A stretch of DNA of 64,000 nucleotides from Ferrovibrio sp. (GCF_002796975.1 NZ_PEKV01000005.1:467541-531540); one strand, 5' to 3'; positions 49,912 to 59,203 are shown, counted from the first letter of the stretch. Program-made: numbers and translations. Notes: a model not told the origin generated them from the sequence alone.

Positions 49912-50643
49912 GTGGTGAAATCAAAGACGCGCATACCGGCACAGAAAACCAGAGCGATTGGTGGATCGGCGGTCGATGCGATCGTCGAGCAGATCCGTGC
50001 CCTCATCGCCAATGCCGGGTTGAAAGTTGGCGACAACCTGCCGACGGAACGTGAACTCTGCATTCAGTTCAATGCCAGCCGGAATACGGTGCGCGAAGCT
50101 ATGCGCATCGTGAAGGCCTATGGCCTGGTGGATGTGCGGCCCAAGGTTGGTGCGACGATCACCGACAACCGCCTGTCGCGCGCGTTCGAACTGTTTTCCT
50201 TCAACACCATGGAGGTCTCGCGCAAGACCTTCAGCGATGTGCAGGCCTTCCGCGACCTTCTCGAAGTCGGTTCGGCGGACCGGCTGCTCGACCGGCTGAC
50301 CGACCGGGATGTCGAGGATCTCTACGGGATCAACAACCGGCTGGCCGAAATCAGCGACATCCAGGAAGCCTCCGAGGTGGACTACGATTTCCACACCCGG
50401 CTGATCTCGATCCTCGGCAACGACGCGATCATGGATGTCTACAAGGTGATAAAGCCGGTCGTCCTGCGGATCATGCAGAAAGGCAAGACCCGCCGGTCAT
50501 ACAAGACCGAAACCTATTCCGAGCATGCCGGGGTGATCGACGCGCTGGCCGCGCGGGACCGCCTGGCATTCCAGTATCGCCTGCGGAGCCACCTGATGAT
50601 CGGCTTCAGGAATTTCAGTGAAGAGATGGAGGCGACGGTCTGA
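49912..50643 (+). CDS. GntR/FadR-family regulator of the sugar transporter
   Basis: The 243-residue protein starts at GTG 49912 or the adjacent GTG 49915. The winged helix is VEQIRALIANAGLKVGDNLPTERELCIQFNASRNTVREAMRIVKAYGLV, and an FCD-type helical domain follows (VDYDFHTRLISILGNDAIMDVY). It is 97 bp upstream of a sugar-binding protein gene and co-directional with the transporter, so it probably controls it in response to the sugar or its acid. It is distinct from the regulator at 40621. Confidence 0.88.
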   Translation: MVKSKTRIPAQKTRAIGGSAVDAIVEQIRALIANAGLKVGDNLPTERELCIQFNASRNTVREAMRIVKAYGLVDVRPKVGATITDNRLSRAFELFSFNTMEVSRKTFSDVQAFRDLLEVGSADRLLDRLTDRDVEDLYGINNRLAEISDIQEASEVDYDFHTRLISILGNDAIMDVYKVIKPVVLRIMQKGKTRRSYKTETYSEHAGVIDALAARDRLAFQYRLRSHLMIGFRNFSEEMEATV

Positions 50644-50740
50644 CGGAGACGTGAACATCAAGGCAGATCCGAAATAACGGAGACGTGGACCGCAGTCCGA
50701 AGAATTCCGAACGGATGCTTTAACAGAGGGAGGAACCACC

Positions 50741-51877
50741 ATGAAATCAGTTCTCAAATTCTCGGCCGTCGTGATGGCGGCGGCGCTGTCGGCGCAACTG
50801 GCCTATGCCGGCCCCAAGGTTGTTTCGGGCCCCGGCGCCGATCCGGCCTGTTTCAAGCCCTGGTCCAACAGCACCAAATACTTCCAGTGGGCGGCCCGTC
50901 CGGGCCCGTATCGCATCGCCGTGGTCAACGGCTTTGTCGGCAACACCTGGCGTATCCAGATGATCAAGACGGCCAAGGCTTTCGCCGAGGATCCGTCGAT
51001 GAAGGGCAAGATCAAAGAGTTCAAGGTCGTTTCGACCGGAACCGACGCACCGGCGCAGCTGGGCGCCATCGAGGATTTCATCAACCAGGGCTATGACGCC
51101 ATTGTCACCATCGCGGTGTCGCCGGATGGTTTCGACCGCGTCATCCGCCTGGCCGACCGAAATAACGTGGTGCTGGTGCCGTTCGACAATGTGCTCGACA
51201 CCGACAAGGTCATGCAGGTGAACGAAGACCAGCTGGCCATGGGCAAGACCTGGGCCGAATTTCTGCTCAAGGAACTGAAGGCGGCGGGCAAGACCTCGGG
51301 CAAGATCCTGGAAGTGCGCGGCCTGCCCGGCAATTCGGTCGACCGCGACCGTTCGGTCGGCATCCACAAGGCGCTCGAGGCATCGGGCGGCAAGTGGGAG
51401 GTTGTCCAGGTCGTTGGAAACTGGGATGACGGCACCGCGCAGAAGGTGACGGCCGATGCCATCGCCGTGCACAGCAAGTTCGATGCGATCGCGGCGCAGG
51501 GCGGCACCACTGGCGTGGTCCGGGCGATGCTGGATGCCAAGCACCCGATGGTTCCGATTGCCGGCGAGTCCGAGAACGGCTTCCGCAAGCTCGTCGCCAA
51601 ACATGCGGGCGAGGGCCTGAAGGGCATCTCGATCGGCCAGTCGCCCGGCCTGGTCGCGATCGCCATGAAGGCGGCCGTCACCGCGCTGGAAGGCAAGGCC
51701 ATGCCGCAGCTCATCTCGGTGCCGCTGCCGGTGGCCGACTACACGCAGTTGAAGGACGGCGTGAACTTCTGGACCAGCCTTCCGGACAACTTCTTCACGG
51801 TCAACGAGTTTCCGCCCTGCGGCGTGAACGTCTCCGGCCCCGCGATCATGTCGAAGACCGAAGCGGACGTGAAATAA
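50741..51877 (+). CDS. Periplasmic sugar-binding protein of an ABC transporter
   Basis: The ATG at 50741 follows GGGAGGAACC. The 378-residue protein has a signal peptide (MKSVLKFSAVVMAAALSAQLAYA) and the type I periplasmic-binding fold of ribose/xylose binders: YRIAVVNGFVGNTWR, QLGAIEDFINQGYDAIVTIAVSPDGFDRVI, FDAIAAQGGTTGVVRAML and PIAGESENGFRKL. It binds the sugar or sugar acid and delivers it to the two permeases. A hairpin between this gene and the ATPase gene probably protects its mRNA, so the binding protein is made in excess. Confidence 0.9.
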   Translation: MKSVLKFSAVVMAAALSAQLAYAGPKVVSGPGADPACFKPWSNSTKYFQWAARPGPYRIAVVNGFVGNTWRIQMIKTAKAFAEDPSMKGKIKEFKVVSTGTDAPAQLGAIEDFINQGYDAIVTIAVSPDGFDRVIRLADRNNVVLVPFDNVLDTDKVMQVNEDQLAMGKTWAEFLLKELKAAGKTSGKILEVRGLPGNSVDRDRSVGIHKALEASGGKWEVVQVVGNWDDGTAQKVTADAIAVHSKFDAIAAQGGTTGVVRAMLDAKHPMVPIAGESENGFRKLVAKHAGEGLKGISIGQSPGLVAIAMKAAVTALEGKAMPQLISVPLPVADYTQLKDGVNFWTSLPDNFFTVNEFPPCGVNVSGPAIMSKTEADVK

Positions 51878-51894
51878 CTGCCATCCCGGATCGA

Positions 51895-51927
51895 ACAGGG
51901 CCCCGGCGTTAACATCCGGGGCCCTGT
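51895..51927 (+). terminator. Intra-operon hairpin between binding protein and ATPase
   Basis: ACAGGGCCCCGG (51895-51906) pairs perfectly with CCGGGGCCCTGT (51916-51927) around a 9-nt loop, followed by CTTCTC. A hairpin in this position often terminates part of the transcripts or protects the upstream mRNA end. Confidence 0.75.
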
Positions 51928-51989
51928 CTTCTCAGGAATTGTCCTCTCCTATGCAAGGGCGACCGGCCTTGGCCGGATGCAGCACAGGC

Positions 51990-53513
51990 ATGACCGACGC
52001 CATCATCGAATATCGCGGCATATCGAAACATTTTTCGGGCATCCGGGCGCTGGAGAACGTCGATTTCGCCTGCTCGGCCGGATCCATCCACGGCATCCTC
52101 GGGGAAAACGGGGCAGGCAAGTCGACTCTGATCAAGATCATGTCCGGCGTGCTGCAACCCGATGCCGGGGAAATTCGTCTTGAAGGCAGACCGGTTGCCT
52201 TCGCATCGCCGCGGGCCGCCGGCGATGCGGGTATCATCTGCATGTTCCAGGAGCTCTCGCTGATCCCCGACCTGACGGTCGCCGACAACCTGTCTATTTC
52301 AGATCCGCCGCGCCGACTGGGCCTGATCGACAGACGCGCCCAGAAGGCGCGCGCGGAGAAACTGCTTGCCAGGGTGCGCTGCGAAGATGTCGATCCGAAT
52401 GCCCTGGTGCGCGAACTGTCGCTGTCGCGCCGCCAGATGATCGAGATCGCCAAGGCGCTCGGCCGCGATCCGAAGGTGCTGATCCTGGATGAGGCCACAT
52501 CGGCGCTCACCGCCCGCGACGTGCAGACGGTCTACGACCTTCTCGCCGATCTGAAATCCAAAGGCGTGGCCAGCCTGTTCATCTCGCATCGCATGCACGA
52601 GGTCGATGCCCTCTGCGATACCCTGTCGGTCTTCCGCAACGGCCGGCATATCGAGACCTTCGCCAAGGGCGCCAAAAACGGCCGCGAGATCGTGAAACTG
52701 ATGATCGGGCGCGATGTCGAGGCGCAGTTCCCGCCCCGGCCGCCGGCCCGGCCGGAAGCGCGGGAGGACCGGCCGCTGCTGCAAGTGAGCGGCCTGACAT
52801 GGGAAGACCGGCTGAATGGCATCGACCTGTCCGTCCGGCGCGGCGAGATCGTCGGTCTCGGCGGCCTCGACGGGCAGGGGCAGAAGGAGCTGCTGCTCGC
52901 GCTGTTCGGCGTGCTGGAGCAGGTCGGGGGCGAGATCGCGATTGCTGGGCAATCTGGCGGCCCGGCCTCGCCGGCGGCCGCGAAATCGGGGCGCACCCGC
53001 ATGGCCCTGGTCCCGGAAGACCGCAAGACCGAAGGCCTGATGCTGGGCATGTCGATTGCCGATAACCTTCTGGCCGCCTGCCAGGCCCGGATATCGCGCG
53101 GCCCCTTCATCGATCCGCAGCGCGCCCGCCAGGCCGTGGCAGATGGCATCGCCAAGCTGCAGATCAAGGTCGGCTCTCCCCAGGATGCCGTGATGACGCT
53201 TTCGGGCGGCAACCAGCAGAAGGTGGTGATCGCCAAATGGCTGATGATCGACCCGGACATCATCCTGCTGAACGATCCGACCCGCGGCATCGATGTGGGT
53301 ACCAAGCAGGAAATCTACCGGCTGATGCGCGACCTGGCCGATGCGGGCAAGGCCATCCTCTTCTATTCCTCGGATTACGCGGAACTGATCGGCTGCTGCG
53401 ACCGCGTCGCGGTGCTGTATGGCGGACGGGTGGTCAGCGAACAATCCGGCGACGGCATCACCGAGGAAAGCCTGGTCGCCGCCTCGCTCAACATCGACCC
53501 ACGGGCCGCCTGA
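51990..53513 (+). CDS. Sugar ABC transporter ATP-binding protein (two ABC domains)
   Basis: The product from ATG 51990 is 507 residues; in-frame starts at 51939 (TTG) and 51951 (ATG) would add a short tail that homologues lack. The first ABC domain has Walker A GENGAGKST and Walker B VLILDEATSALT, but its signature is the unusual LSLSRRQ. The second has a degenerate Walker A (GLGGLDGQGQKE) and an intact signature LSGGNQQKV. This is normal for the ribose/xylose-type duplicated ATPases, which energise two identical or similar permeases. The stop overlaps the permease start as TGATG. Confidence 0.93.
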   Translation: MTDAIIEYRGISKHFSGIRALENVDFACSAGSIHGILGENGAGKSTLIKIMSGVLQPDAGEIRLEGRPVAFASPRAAGDAGIICMFQELSLIPDLTVADNLSISDPPRRLGLIDRRAQKARAEKLLARVRCEDVDPNALVRELSLSRRQMIEIAKALGRDPKVLILDEATSALTARDVQTVYDLLADLKSKGVASLFISHRMHEVDALCDTLSVFRNGRHIETFAKGAKNGREIVKLMIGRDVEAQFPPRPPARPEAREDRPLLQVSGLTWEDRLNGIDLSVRRGEIVGLGGLDGQGQKELLLALFGVLEQVGGEIAIAGQSGGPASPAAAKSGRTRMALVPEDRKTEGLMLGMSIADNLLAACQARISRGPFIDPQRARQAVADGIAKLQIKVGSPQDAVMTLSGGNQQKVVIAKWLMIDPDIILLNDPTRGIDVGTKQEIYRLMRDLADAGKAILFYSSDYAELIGCCDRVAVLYGGRVVSEQSGDGITEESLVAASLNIDPRAA

Positions 53514-54559
53514 TGTCGGGGAAGTTTTTGACGCGCTGGCTGCAGCAGAATCTGGGTTTCGCCGCCGCCATCCTGCTGCTGGTCGTGCTGTATCTGGTCT
53601 ACAACATCCTGCATCCGCGCGGCTTCTCCTCGGCCGTGGCGATCCAGAATTCAAACGAGGCCGTCGCCATCGTCTTCGTCGCCATGGCGCAGACCCTGCC
53701 CGTGCTGCTGGGTGGCCTCGACCTTTCGGTCGGCGCGGTGATGACACTGACCAACTGCATCGCCTCCGAGCTGCTGCACGGTTCTCCGGCGCAGATCCTG
53801 CTGGGCATGATCGTGACGCTGCTGTCCGGCACGGCCTTCGGGCTGATGAACGGCTGCATCGTGGTCTATGGCCGGATCCAGCCGATCATCGCCACGCTCG
53901 CGACCGGGGCGATCGCCATCGGCCTTGCCCTGCTGGTGCGGCCGAAGCCGGGCGGCGACGTCGACGAGGATCTGAGCTGGGCGCTGACCAATGCGGTGGC
54001 CGATTTCGCCGAAACCTATGGCATCGCCGATGACGGCCAGGCTTGGTGGCTGTCGCCCTTCGCCGATATCCCGGTGCCCGTCATCCTGGTCGTGATCGTG
54101 GCGGCCTTGGTCTGGATTCCGTTCCGCCGTTCGGTCACCGGGCGCACCGTCTATGCCATCGGCTCGGCCGAGGGCTCGGCCTATATGTCTGGCCTGCCGA
54201 TCAACAGGGCCAAGATCGCCGCCTTCACGCTGGGCGGCTTACTCGCGGCCTGCGGCGGGCTCTATCTCGCCATCCAGACCTCCTCGGGCAATGCAGACAT
54301 CCAGCAGGCCGGCGCCTATACCCTGAACTCCATCGCGGCGGTGGTGCTGGGCGGCACATCGCTGCTGGGGGGCAGCGGCGGCGCCATCGGCAGCCTGGTC
54401 GGCGCGCTGATCCTGCGGGTGATCTCGTTCTATTTCCGCATCCTCGACATCGATCCGCTGCTGCAGCCGCTGATCGAGGGCGTGGTACTGCTCACCGCCG
54501 TGTCGTTCGGCGCGTTCCGCACCCTTCGGGTGAAGAACAAACTCGATCTGTTCAGGTGA
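53513..54559 (+). CDS. Sugar ABC transporter permease 1
   Basis: From the ATG at 53513, which overlaps the ATPase stop, the product is 348 residues with about ten hydrophobic segments. Family marks of ribose-type permeases are LLGGLDLSVGAVMTLTNC, NGCIVVYGRIQPIIATLATG, and GRTVYAIGSAEGSAYMSGLPINRAKIAAFTLGG. A hydrophilic insertion near 135-170 (RPKPGGDVDEDLSWAL) is longer than usual. The longer reading upstream lies in the ATPase gene and is not credible. It works with the second permease as a heterodimer. Confidence 0.92.
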   Translation: MSGKFLTRWLQQNLGFAAAILLLVVLYLVYNILHPRGFSSAVAIQNSNEAVAIVFVAMAQTLPVLLGGLDLSVGAVMTLTNCIASELLHGSPAQILLGMIVTLLSGTAFGLMNGCIVVYGRIQPIIATLATGAIAIGLALLVRPKPGGDVDEDLSWALTNAVADFAETYGIADDGQAWWLSPFADIPVPVILVVIVAALVWIPFRRSVTGRTVYAIGSAEGSAYMSGLPINRAKIAAFTLGGLLAACGGLYLAIQTSSGNADIQQAGAYTLNSIAAVVLGGTSLLGGSGGAIGSLVGALILRVISFYFRILDIDPLLQPLIEGVVLLTAVSFGAFRTLRVKNKLDLFR

Positions 54560-54563
54560 CACC

Positions 54564-55514
54564 ATGCAGAGGCTTGTCTCGGCCGAAAACAAACCGATCG
54601 CCATCGCCCTGGCCTTCATCCTGGTGATCCTGCTGATCGGCACCGGCTATACCCTGTCCACCACCGGCACCGCGCCCCTGCTGTCGCCGAACTACCTGCT
54701 GCAGCAGCTGCAGATCGGCGCTTTCTTAGGCATCTGCGCGGCAGGCATCATGATGGTGATCCTGCTCGGCCATATCGACCTGTCGATCCCCTGGACCCTG
54801 ACGGCCGCCGCCATGACCGCCACTGCCATCGGCGGCGACCTGGCCGTGCCCACGGCACTGGCCGTCGGCGTGGCGGTCGGCCTGGTGAACGGCATCGGGG
54901 TGGCCTGGCTGCGCATCCCGTCGATGATCTTCACGCTCGGCGTCGATACCGTGCTGCGCGGCCTGATGGTGGCGCAGACCGGCGGTTTCGCACCGCAGGA
55001 TACCGCCACGCCGCTGATGGTGTTCCTCGCCAAGGAACGCCTGCTGGGCATTCCTGCGGCGATCTTCGTCTGGGCCGCCGTGTCGCTGGCCATCGTCGTG
55101 ATCCTGACCCGCACCGGCTTCGGCCGCGCGATCTATGCCACCGGCTCGCGCGAGGCCGCGGCCTATCTCTCGGGTATCCGCACGCGCTGGGTGATCGTTG
55201 GCGCCTTCGTGGTGTCGGGCGTCTGCGCCGCCATCGCCGGCATCCTGCTGGCCGGCTATTCCGCCAAGGCCTACCAGGGCATGGGCAATGTCTACCTGCT
55301 GCCGGCGATTGCCGCCGTGGTGCTGGGCGGCACGCATATCCTCGGCGGGCGCGGGCGTTATGTTGGCACGCTGATCGGCGTGATTCTGATCGTGTTGCTC
55401 AATTCGGTTTTGTCTATCATGCAGATGCCGGAGGCGGGCCGCCAGATCATCTATGGCGGAGTGATCATCGCCATGCTGCTGGTCTATGGCCGGAACCAGC
55501 GCGTGCTGTCGTGA
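54564..55514 (+). CDS. Sugar ABC transporter permease 2
   Basis: The 316-residue membrane protein starts 4 bp after permease 1. It has the same family marks: MMVILLGHIDLSIPWTLT, NGIGVAWLRIPSMIFTLG, GRAIYATGSREAAAYLSGI and GGTHILGGRGRYVGTLIG. Two different permeases with one duplicated ATPase are typical of part of this transporter group. It is followed at 55558 by the SMP-30-type gene, so the imported sugar or lactone is probably processed by that enzyme. Confidence 0.92.
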   Translation: MQRLVSAENKPIAIALAFILVILLIGTGYTLSTTGTAPLLSPNYLLQQLQIGAFLGICAAGIMMVILLGHIDLSIPWTLTAAAMTATAIGGDLAVPTALAVGVAVGLVNGIGVAWLRIPSMIFTLGVDTVLRGLMVAQTGGFAPQDTATPLMVFLAKERLLGIPAAIFVWAAVSLAIVVILTRTGFGRAIYATGSREAAAYLSGIRTRWVIVGAFVVSGVCAAIAGILLAGYSAKAYQGMGNVYLLPAIAAVVLGGTHILGGRGRYVGTLIGVILIVLLNSVLSIMQMPEAGRQIIYGGVIIAMLLVYGRNQRVLS

Positions 55515-55557
55515 AGCATCAATGTCGTAAGGCATCAATGCCGTAAAGGATCGAGCC

Positions 55558-56466
55558 ATGGCGGGAGAGCATTACGATATCCGCGACGAACGTTTCCGCA
55601 GCCTGATCCATGGCAATGCGCAGATCGACACACTGTGGAGCGGCGGCCGCTGGGCCGAGGGGCCGGCCTATTTCGCCGCCGGGCGTTACCTGGTCTGGTC
55701 GGATATCCCGAACGACCGCCTGCTGCGCTGGGACGAGGCGAGCGGCGCGGTCGCCGTCTTCGAGCAGCCCTGCCGCAACCAGAACGGCCACACCGTCGAC
55801 CAGCTGGGGCGCATGATTGCCTGCGAGCATCGTGGCCGCTGCGTCAGCCGCTACGAGATCGACGGCAGCCGCACCATCCTGGCCGACAGCTATGCCGGAA
55901 AGCGCCTGAACTCGCCCAACGACGTGGTGGTGAAATCCGACGGCTCGATCTGGTTCACCGATCCGTCCTACGGCATCGACAGCGATTACGAGGGCGATGC
56001 CGCGCCGATGGAGCAGGATGGCCGGCATGTCTACTGCATCGATCCGGCCTCGGGCGCCATCACCCGCGTGGTCGACGACATGAAACAGCCCAACGGCCTG
56101 GCTTTTTCGCCCGATGAATCGATGCTGTTCGTGGCCGATACCGGCCGCACGCATTTCCCCGACTGCCAGCCGAAAATCCGCCGCTATCCGCTTAGGGCCG
56201 ACGGCCGCAGCCTGTGCCAAGGCGAGGATTTCATCGTCTGCGACACCGGCCTGTTCGACGGCTTCCGCCTCGACAGCGAAGGCAACATCTGGGCCTCGGC
56301 CGGCGACGGCGTGCATTGCTACGCGCCGGACAGCACGCTGCTGGGCAAAATCCTGCTGGATGAAGTGGTGGCCAACCTGTGTTTCGGCGGCCCGAAGCGC
56401 AACCGGCTGTTCATCTGCGCCACCACGACGCTGCGCGCCATCTATGTAAGAGCGCGCGGGGCGTGA
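55558..56466 (+). CDS. SMP-30/gluconolactonase-type lactonase
   Basis: The 302-residue beta-propeller protein carries the metal site of SMP-30/Gnl proteins: a Glu in WAEGPAYFAAG, the Asn in RLNSPNDVVVKSDGSIWFTDPSYGI and an Asp in ADTGRTHFPD after FSPDESMLFVA. These enzymes open sugar lactones such as gluconolactone. It is the last gene of the sugar transporter operon, so the substrate is probably the lactone of the imported sugar after oxidation. A sugar dehydrogenase is not seen in the window. Confidence 0.88.
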   Translation: MAGEHYDIRDERFRSLIHGNAQIDTLWSGGRWAEGPAYFAAGRYLVWSDIPNDRLLRWDEASGAVAVFEQPCRNQNGHTVDQLGRMIACEHRGRCVSRYEIDGSRTILADSYAGKRLNSPNDVVVKSDGSIWFTDPSYGIDSDYEGDAAPMEQDGRHVYCIDPASGAITRVVDDMKQPNGLAFSPDESMLFVADTGRTHFPDCQPKIRRYPLRADGRSLCQGEDFIVCDTGLFDGFRLDSEGNIWASAGDGVHCYAPDSTLLGKILLDEVVANLCFGGPKRNRLFICATTTLRAIYVRARGA

Positions 56467-56509
56467 GGTGCTGTATGGCTGTGCGGGCGGGTATCAGATT
56501 GTAGGTCGC

Positions 56510-56755
56510 GCGAAGCGGGCATGGACTGCGTCTTGGCGTAGCCGCTGCGGGTTAGGATATTTCCAGCCAGGGCCTCTTTGTAATATTGGTCGCAGAGGTC
56601 GGCGACCGTCGAAGCCAGCCGCTCTTCTCTTCGGGCTTGCGGCGGGGACGCCGTGCGCCAAAGTCCTTAACTGCGATATCGAATAAGCTTTGACCGACAG
56701 CAACGCTTCACCGCCTGCTTGGTGATTTTCCCTTTGGCGCGCGAACTTGGCCCTT
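56510..56755 (-). pseudogene. Decayed N-terminal part of a P4-type integrase
   Basis: On the minus strand this stretch encodes fragments matching the intact integrase at 47900-49210. ITKQAV matches ITKRAV. LRTLAHGVP matches LLGTIAQGGDP in another frame. TVADLCDQYYKEALAGNILTR matches TVGELCDMYFKDALAGRILTR. The parts are joined by a frameshift and an internal deletion of about 35 codons, and homology stops about 130 residues in. It lies just left of the second tRNA-Arg fragment, in the same place and direction as the intact integrase beside the first. It therefore marks an older, immobile element. Confidence 0.82.
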
Positions 56756-56884
56756 GCCTATGAATCCGTAGCTACAGCGGGAGAGAGAATTCAAGCAGAG
56801 GGGAGGGAAGGCGATAGAACGGAAATCCCGGAAATAGGGGAATAACAGTAGCCTGGAGTGGTTCGTAGAAATCGGTCTTTCATG

Positions 56885-56933
56885 CTCCGAAGGCAGAGGC
56901 CACAAGTTCGAATCTTGTCGGGTGCACCATTTT
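56885..56933 (+). pseudogene. 3' fragment of tRNA-Arg(CCG): attachment site copy 2
   Basis: These 49 bases are identical to 49355-49403. As there, no D arm or 5' acceptor strand precedes them, so no functional tRNA is encoded here. The copies bound a 7.5-kb unit with the sugar-transporter operon and a decayed integrase. The rest of the gene-free stretch 56467-57053 holds the integrase remnant, a GTAGCTACA motif at 56768 shared with the leader of the intact integrase, and nothing else I recognise. Confidence 0.85.
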
Positions 56934-57053
56934 CTCTGGAATTTCCGCCCATTACCGCAGCCGTGACCGCTGCCTTTCGCGACCGGTGCCTCGTCGTGCC
57001 GGGCGTTGCGGCTATACTCGTTAACCACCGAATCGAGGTTCAGCCGGTCCCCC

Positions 57054-58130
57054 ATGCGCGTCGTCTATGCGGTCAACACCACGCCCCATGCCCCGCCGGA
57101 CCAGATGACCCGACTGGCCAGCACGCGCTATCGCGGCTTCATCCCCGCCGGGCAGCTCCAGCATGACGGCCACCGCGCCGGGGTGGTTGCGGTGATGGAA
57201 CTGTTCCGGCCGGATTTCGACACCCGGATCGACCTGCTGGTGCTGCATCAGCCCAAGCACGACATCCTGATGCTGGCCAATGTGATCAAGGTGCTGTTCG
57301 ACCGGCTCGAGGCGATCCGTCGCCAGGGCGGCCGGATCGTGGTGGATGTCTCGGATTTCAAACTCTCGGCCCAGGTGCTGGAGGCGATGGCGAAGGCCTT
57401 CGGGCCCGACCGGGCGCAGACCTATCGCAACATCCTGGAGGCGATATTTGCCAGCTGCGACGCCGTCACTGCGCCGACCGCGGCGCTGGCCCAGCAGATG
57501 CGCGAGACGCTCGGCGATGCCAAACCGGTCTTTGTGATCGAGGATGTGGTGGAGGTGGCGTCGCAGCCGGCGAAATTCGCGCCGGCACAGGCGCTGAACC
57601 TGCTGTGGTTCGGTTTCCTCTCGGCGCATGTCGCCGCCGTGCGCCAACTGGTGCAGGACGACTTGCCGAAACTCCGCCAGCGCTATCCGGTCGTGCTGAA
57701 GCTTGTTTGCGAGCAGTTGCCGACCCCCGACAGCCAGAAGATCTTCGGTGCCGCCGAACCGGCCAGCTTCGGTGTCGACTGCAAACAATGGTCGGTGCCG
57801 GTGCTGGAGGCCGCACTGGCGGATTGCGATCTGGTGGTGCTGCCCTTCGATGCCGATGCTGTCTCGTCCAGGGGCAAGAGCAACAATCGCGCATTGCAGG
57901 CGCTCGCCGCCGGGCGTTATGTAGTGGCGCATCCGATCGAGAGCTACCGCATGCTCGGCGATGTCATCGGGCTGGATGCTTCGATCGCCCAGGCCGTCGA
58001 GACGGCGGTGCGCGATCCGGCCGCCACGCTGGCGCGACTGCAGGCCGGGCAGGCTTTCGTGCAGGCGCGCTACAGCCCGGCCGCCAATGCGGCGCGCTGG
58101 CTCGCTGTGCTCGGCGAGTTGAAGAGATGA
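57054..58130 (+). CDS. Glycosyltransferase-like protein
   Basis: From ATG 57054 the product is 358 residues. It has a GT-B-like outline: an N-terminal Rossmann part (MRVVYAVNTTPHAPPDQMTR), IVVDVSDFKLSA and CDAVTAPTAALAQQMRET in the middle, and a C-terminal VLPFDADAVSSRGKSNNRALQALAAGRYVVAHPIESY, which resembles the donor-binding part of family 4-like enzymes. The next glycosyltransferase-like gene overlaps as ATGA. It probably adds a sugar to a surface glycan; donor and acceptor are unknown. Confidence 0.7.
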   Translation: MRVVYAVNTTPHAPPDQMTRLASTRYRGFIPAGQLQHDGHRAGVVAVMELFRPDFDTRIDLLVLHQPKHDILMLANVIKVLFDRLEAIRRQGGRIVVDVSDFKLSAQVLEAMAKAFGPDRAQTYRNILEAIFASCDAVTAPTAALAQQMRETLGDAKPVFVIEDVVEVASQPAKFAPAQALNLLWFGFLSAHVAAVRQLVQDDLPKLRQRYPVVLKLVCEQLPTPDSQKIFGAAEPASFGVDCKQWSVPVLEAALADCDLVVLPFDADAVSSRGKSNNRALQALAAGRYVVAHPIESYRMLGDVIGLDASIAQAVETAVRDPAATLARLQAGQAFVQARYSPAANAARWLAVLGELKR

Positions 58131-59203
58131 ACGCACCCGTCACCATTCTGGCGCTCTCCGCCAGCGTCTCGCCGACCTTGGCGATCCACCTGTTGCGTCC
58201 GCTGCAGGGCCTGCCGGGCATCAATATCCAGATGCTGACGCAGGAGGCGCTGGCACAGATCGTCAAGAACGCGCCGCCCGGCGTCGACGGCCTGTCGCTC
58301 GCTGCCATGATCCTCAACCAGGTGCGGCCGGCGCTGGTGTTTTCCAGCCGCTACAATGGCGCGATGGCCGAGGACTTCCTCGCCGCCAGCCGCAGGATGG
58401 GTCTGCCTTTCGTGTTCCATCTCGACGACAACCTGATGGAAGTCTCGGCCGACCAGGGTGCCGAGAAGGTCGCCTATTACAGTCACCCGAAGCGTCTGCA
58501 GGCGTTGCGGGCGCAGATGGAGCAGGCCAGCGTCGCCTATTTCAGCACCGAGGCTTTGCGCGACCGCATGCTGGAACTGGGGATCGAGGTGGCAAAGCCG
58601 CATGTCGGGCCGATCTGTGCTGCCGTCGACCTGCTGCCGCTCGGGCCGGTGTCTGCATCGCTGACATTCGGTTATGCGGCGAGCGGCGGACATAACGAGG
58701 ATCTGAAACTGGCGTTGCCCGGCATTGTCGCGGCGCTGGAGCAGCATCCGCAGGCGCGGTTCGAGCTGATCGGGTCGCTGGAACATATGCCGCCAGAACT
58801 AGTGCGCTTCGGTGAGCGCGTGAAGCATGAACGCCGTTTCATCGCCTATGACGATTACCTGCGCGACCTGCAGCGCCGCAACTGGGTGCTCGGCCTGACG
58901 CCGCTCTGCGACAACCCCTTCACCCGCATGAAGACCTATACCAAATGGGTGGAATACACCGCGGCCGGACTGCCGGTGATTGCCTCCGACCATCCGATTT
59001 ATCGCGACTGCTGCGCCGATGGTGCGGCTTTGCTCGTGAAAGACGCCGACTGGGCGAGTGCGCTGCCCGGCCTGCTGGGCGATGTGTCGGCGCGGCAGGC
59101 GATGGTGGCAAAGGCACGCGCGCGCGTCGGGCAGGAGTATTCGGTGGCGCGGCTGCGCGCGCAGCTGCTGGAGGTATTCAGACTGGCGGGGCTGACGCTT
59201 TAG
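58127..59203 (+). CDS. Glycosyltransferase-like protein
   Basis: The start I chose is ATG 58127, which overlaps the preceding stop; the longer reading upstream lies inside that gene. The 358-residue product contains FVFHLDDNLMEVS, ASVAYFSTEALRDRMLELGIEV, RFELIGSLEHMP and the C-terminal TKWVEYTAAGLPVIASDHPIYRDCCADGAALLVKD. This last segment is the typical GT-B donor site with a Glu and a glycine-rich turn. It is coupled to the preceding gene and convergent with the GNAT-like gene, which ends 4 bp inside it. Confidence 0.78.
   Translation: MNAPVTILALSASVSPTLAIHLLRPLQGLPGINIQMLTQEALAQIVKNAPPGVDGLSLAAMILNQVRPALVFSSRYNGAMAEDFLAASRRMGLPFVFHLDDNLMEVSADQGAEKVAYYSHPKRLQALRAQMEQASVAYFSTEALRDRMLELGIEVAKPHVGPICAAVDLLPLGPVSASLTFGYAASGGHNEDLKLALPGIVAALEQHPQARFELIGSLEHMPPELVRFGERVKHERRFIAYDDYLRDLQRRNWVLGLTPLCDNPFTRMKTYTKWVEYTAAGLPVIASDHPIYRDCCADGAALLVKDADWASALPGLLGDVSARQAMVAKARARVGQEYSVARLRAQLLEVFRLAGLTL

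Noticed and set aside
52299..53747. Leftward reading frame of about 480 codons opposite the sugar ABC ATPase
   Set aside because: The opposite strand has full ABC motifs; the leftward reading has low-complexity composition and no recognisable domain.
56885..56929. Functional tRNA-Arg gene
   Set aside because: The 5' half is absent; the sequence to the left is integrase remnant and unrelated DNA.
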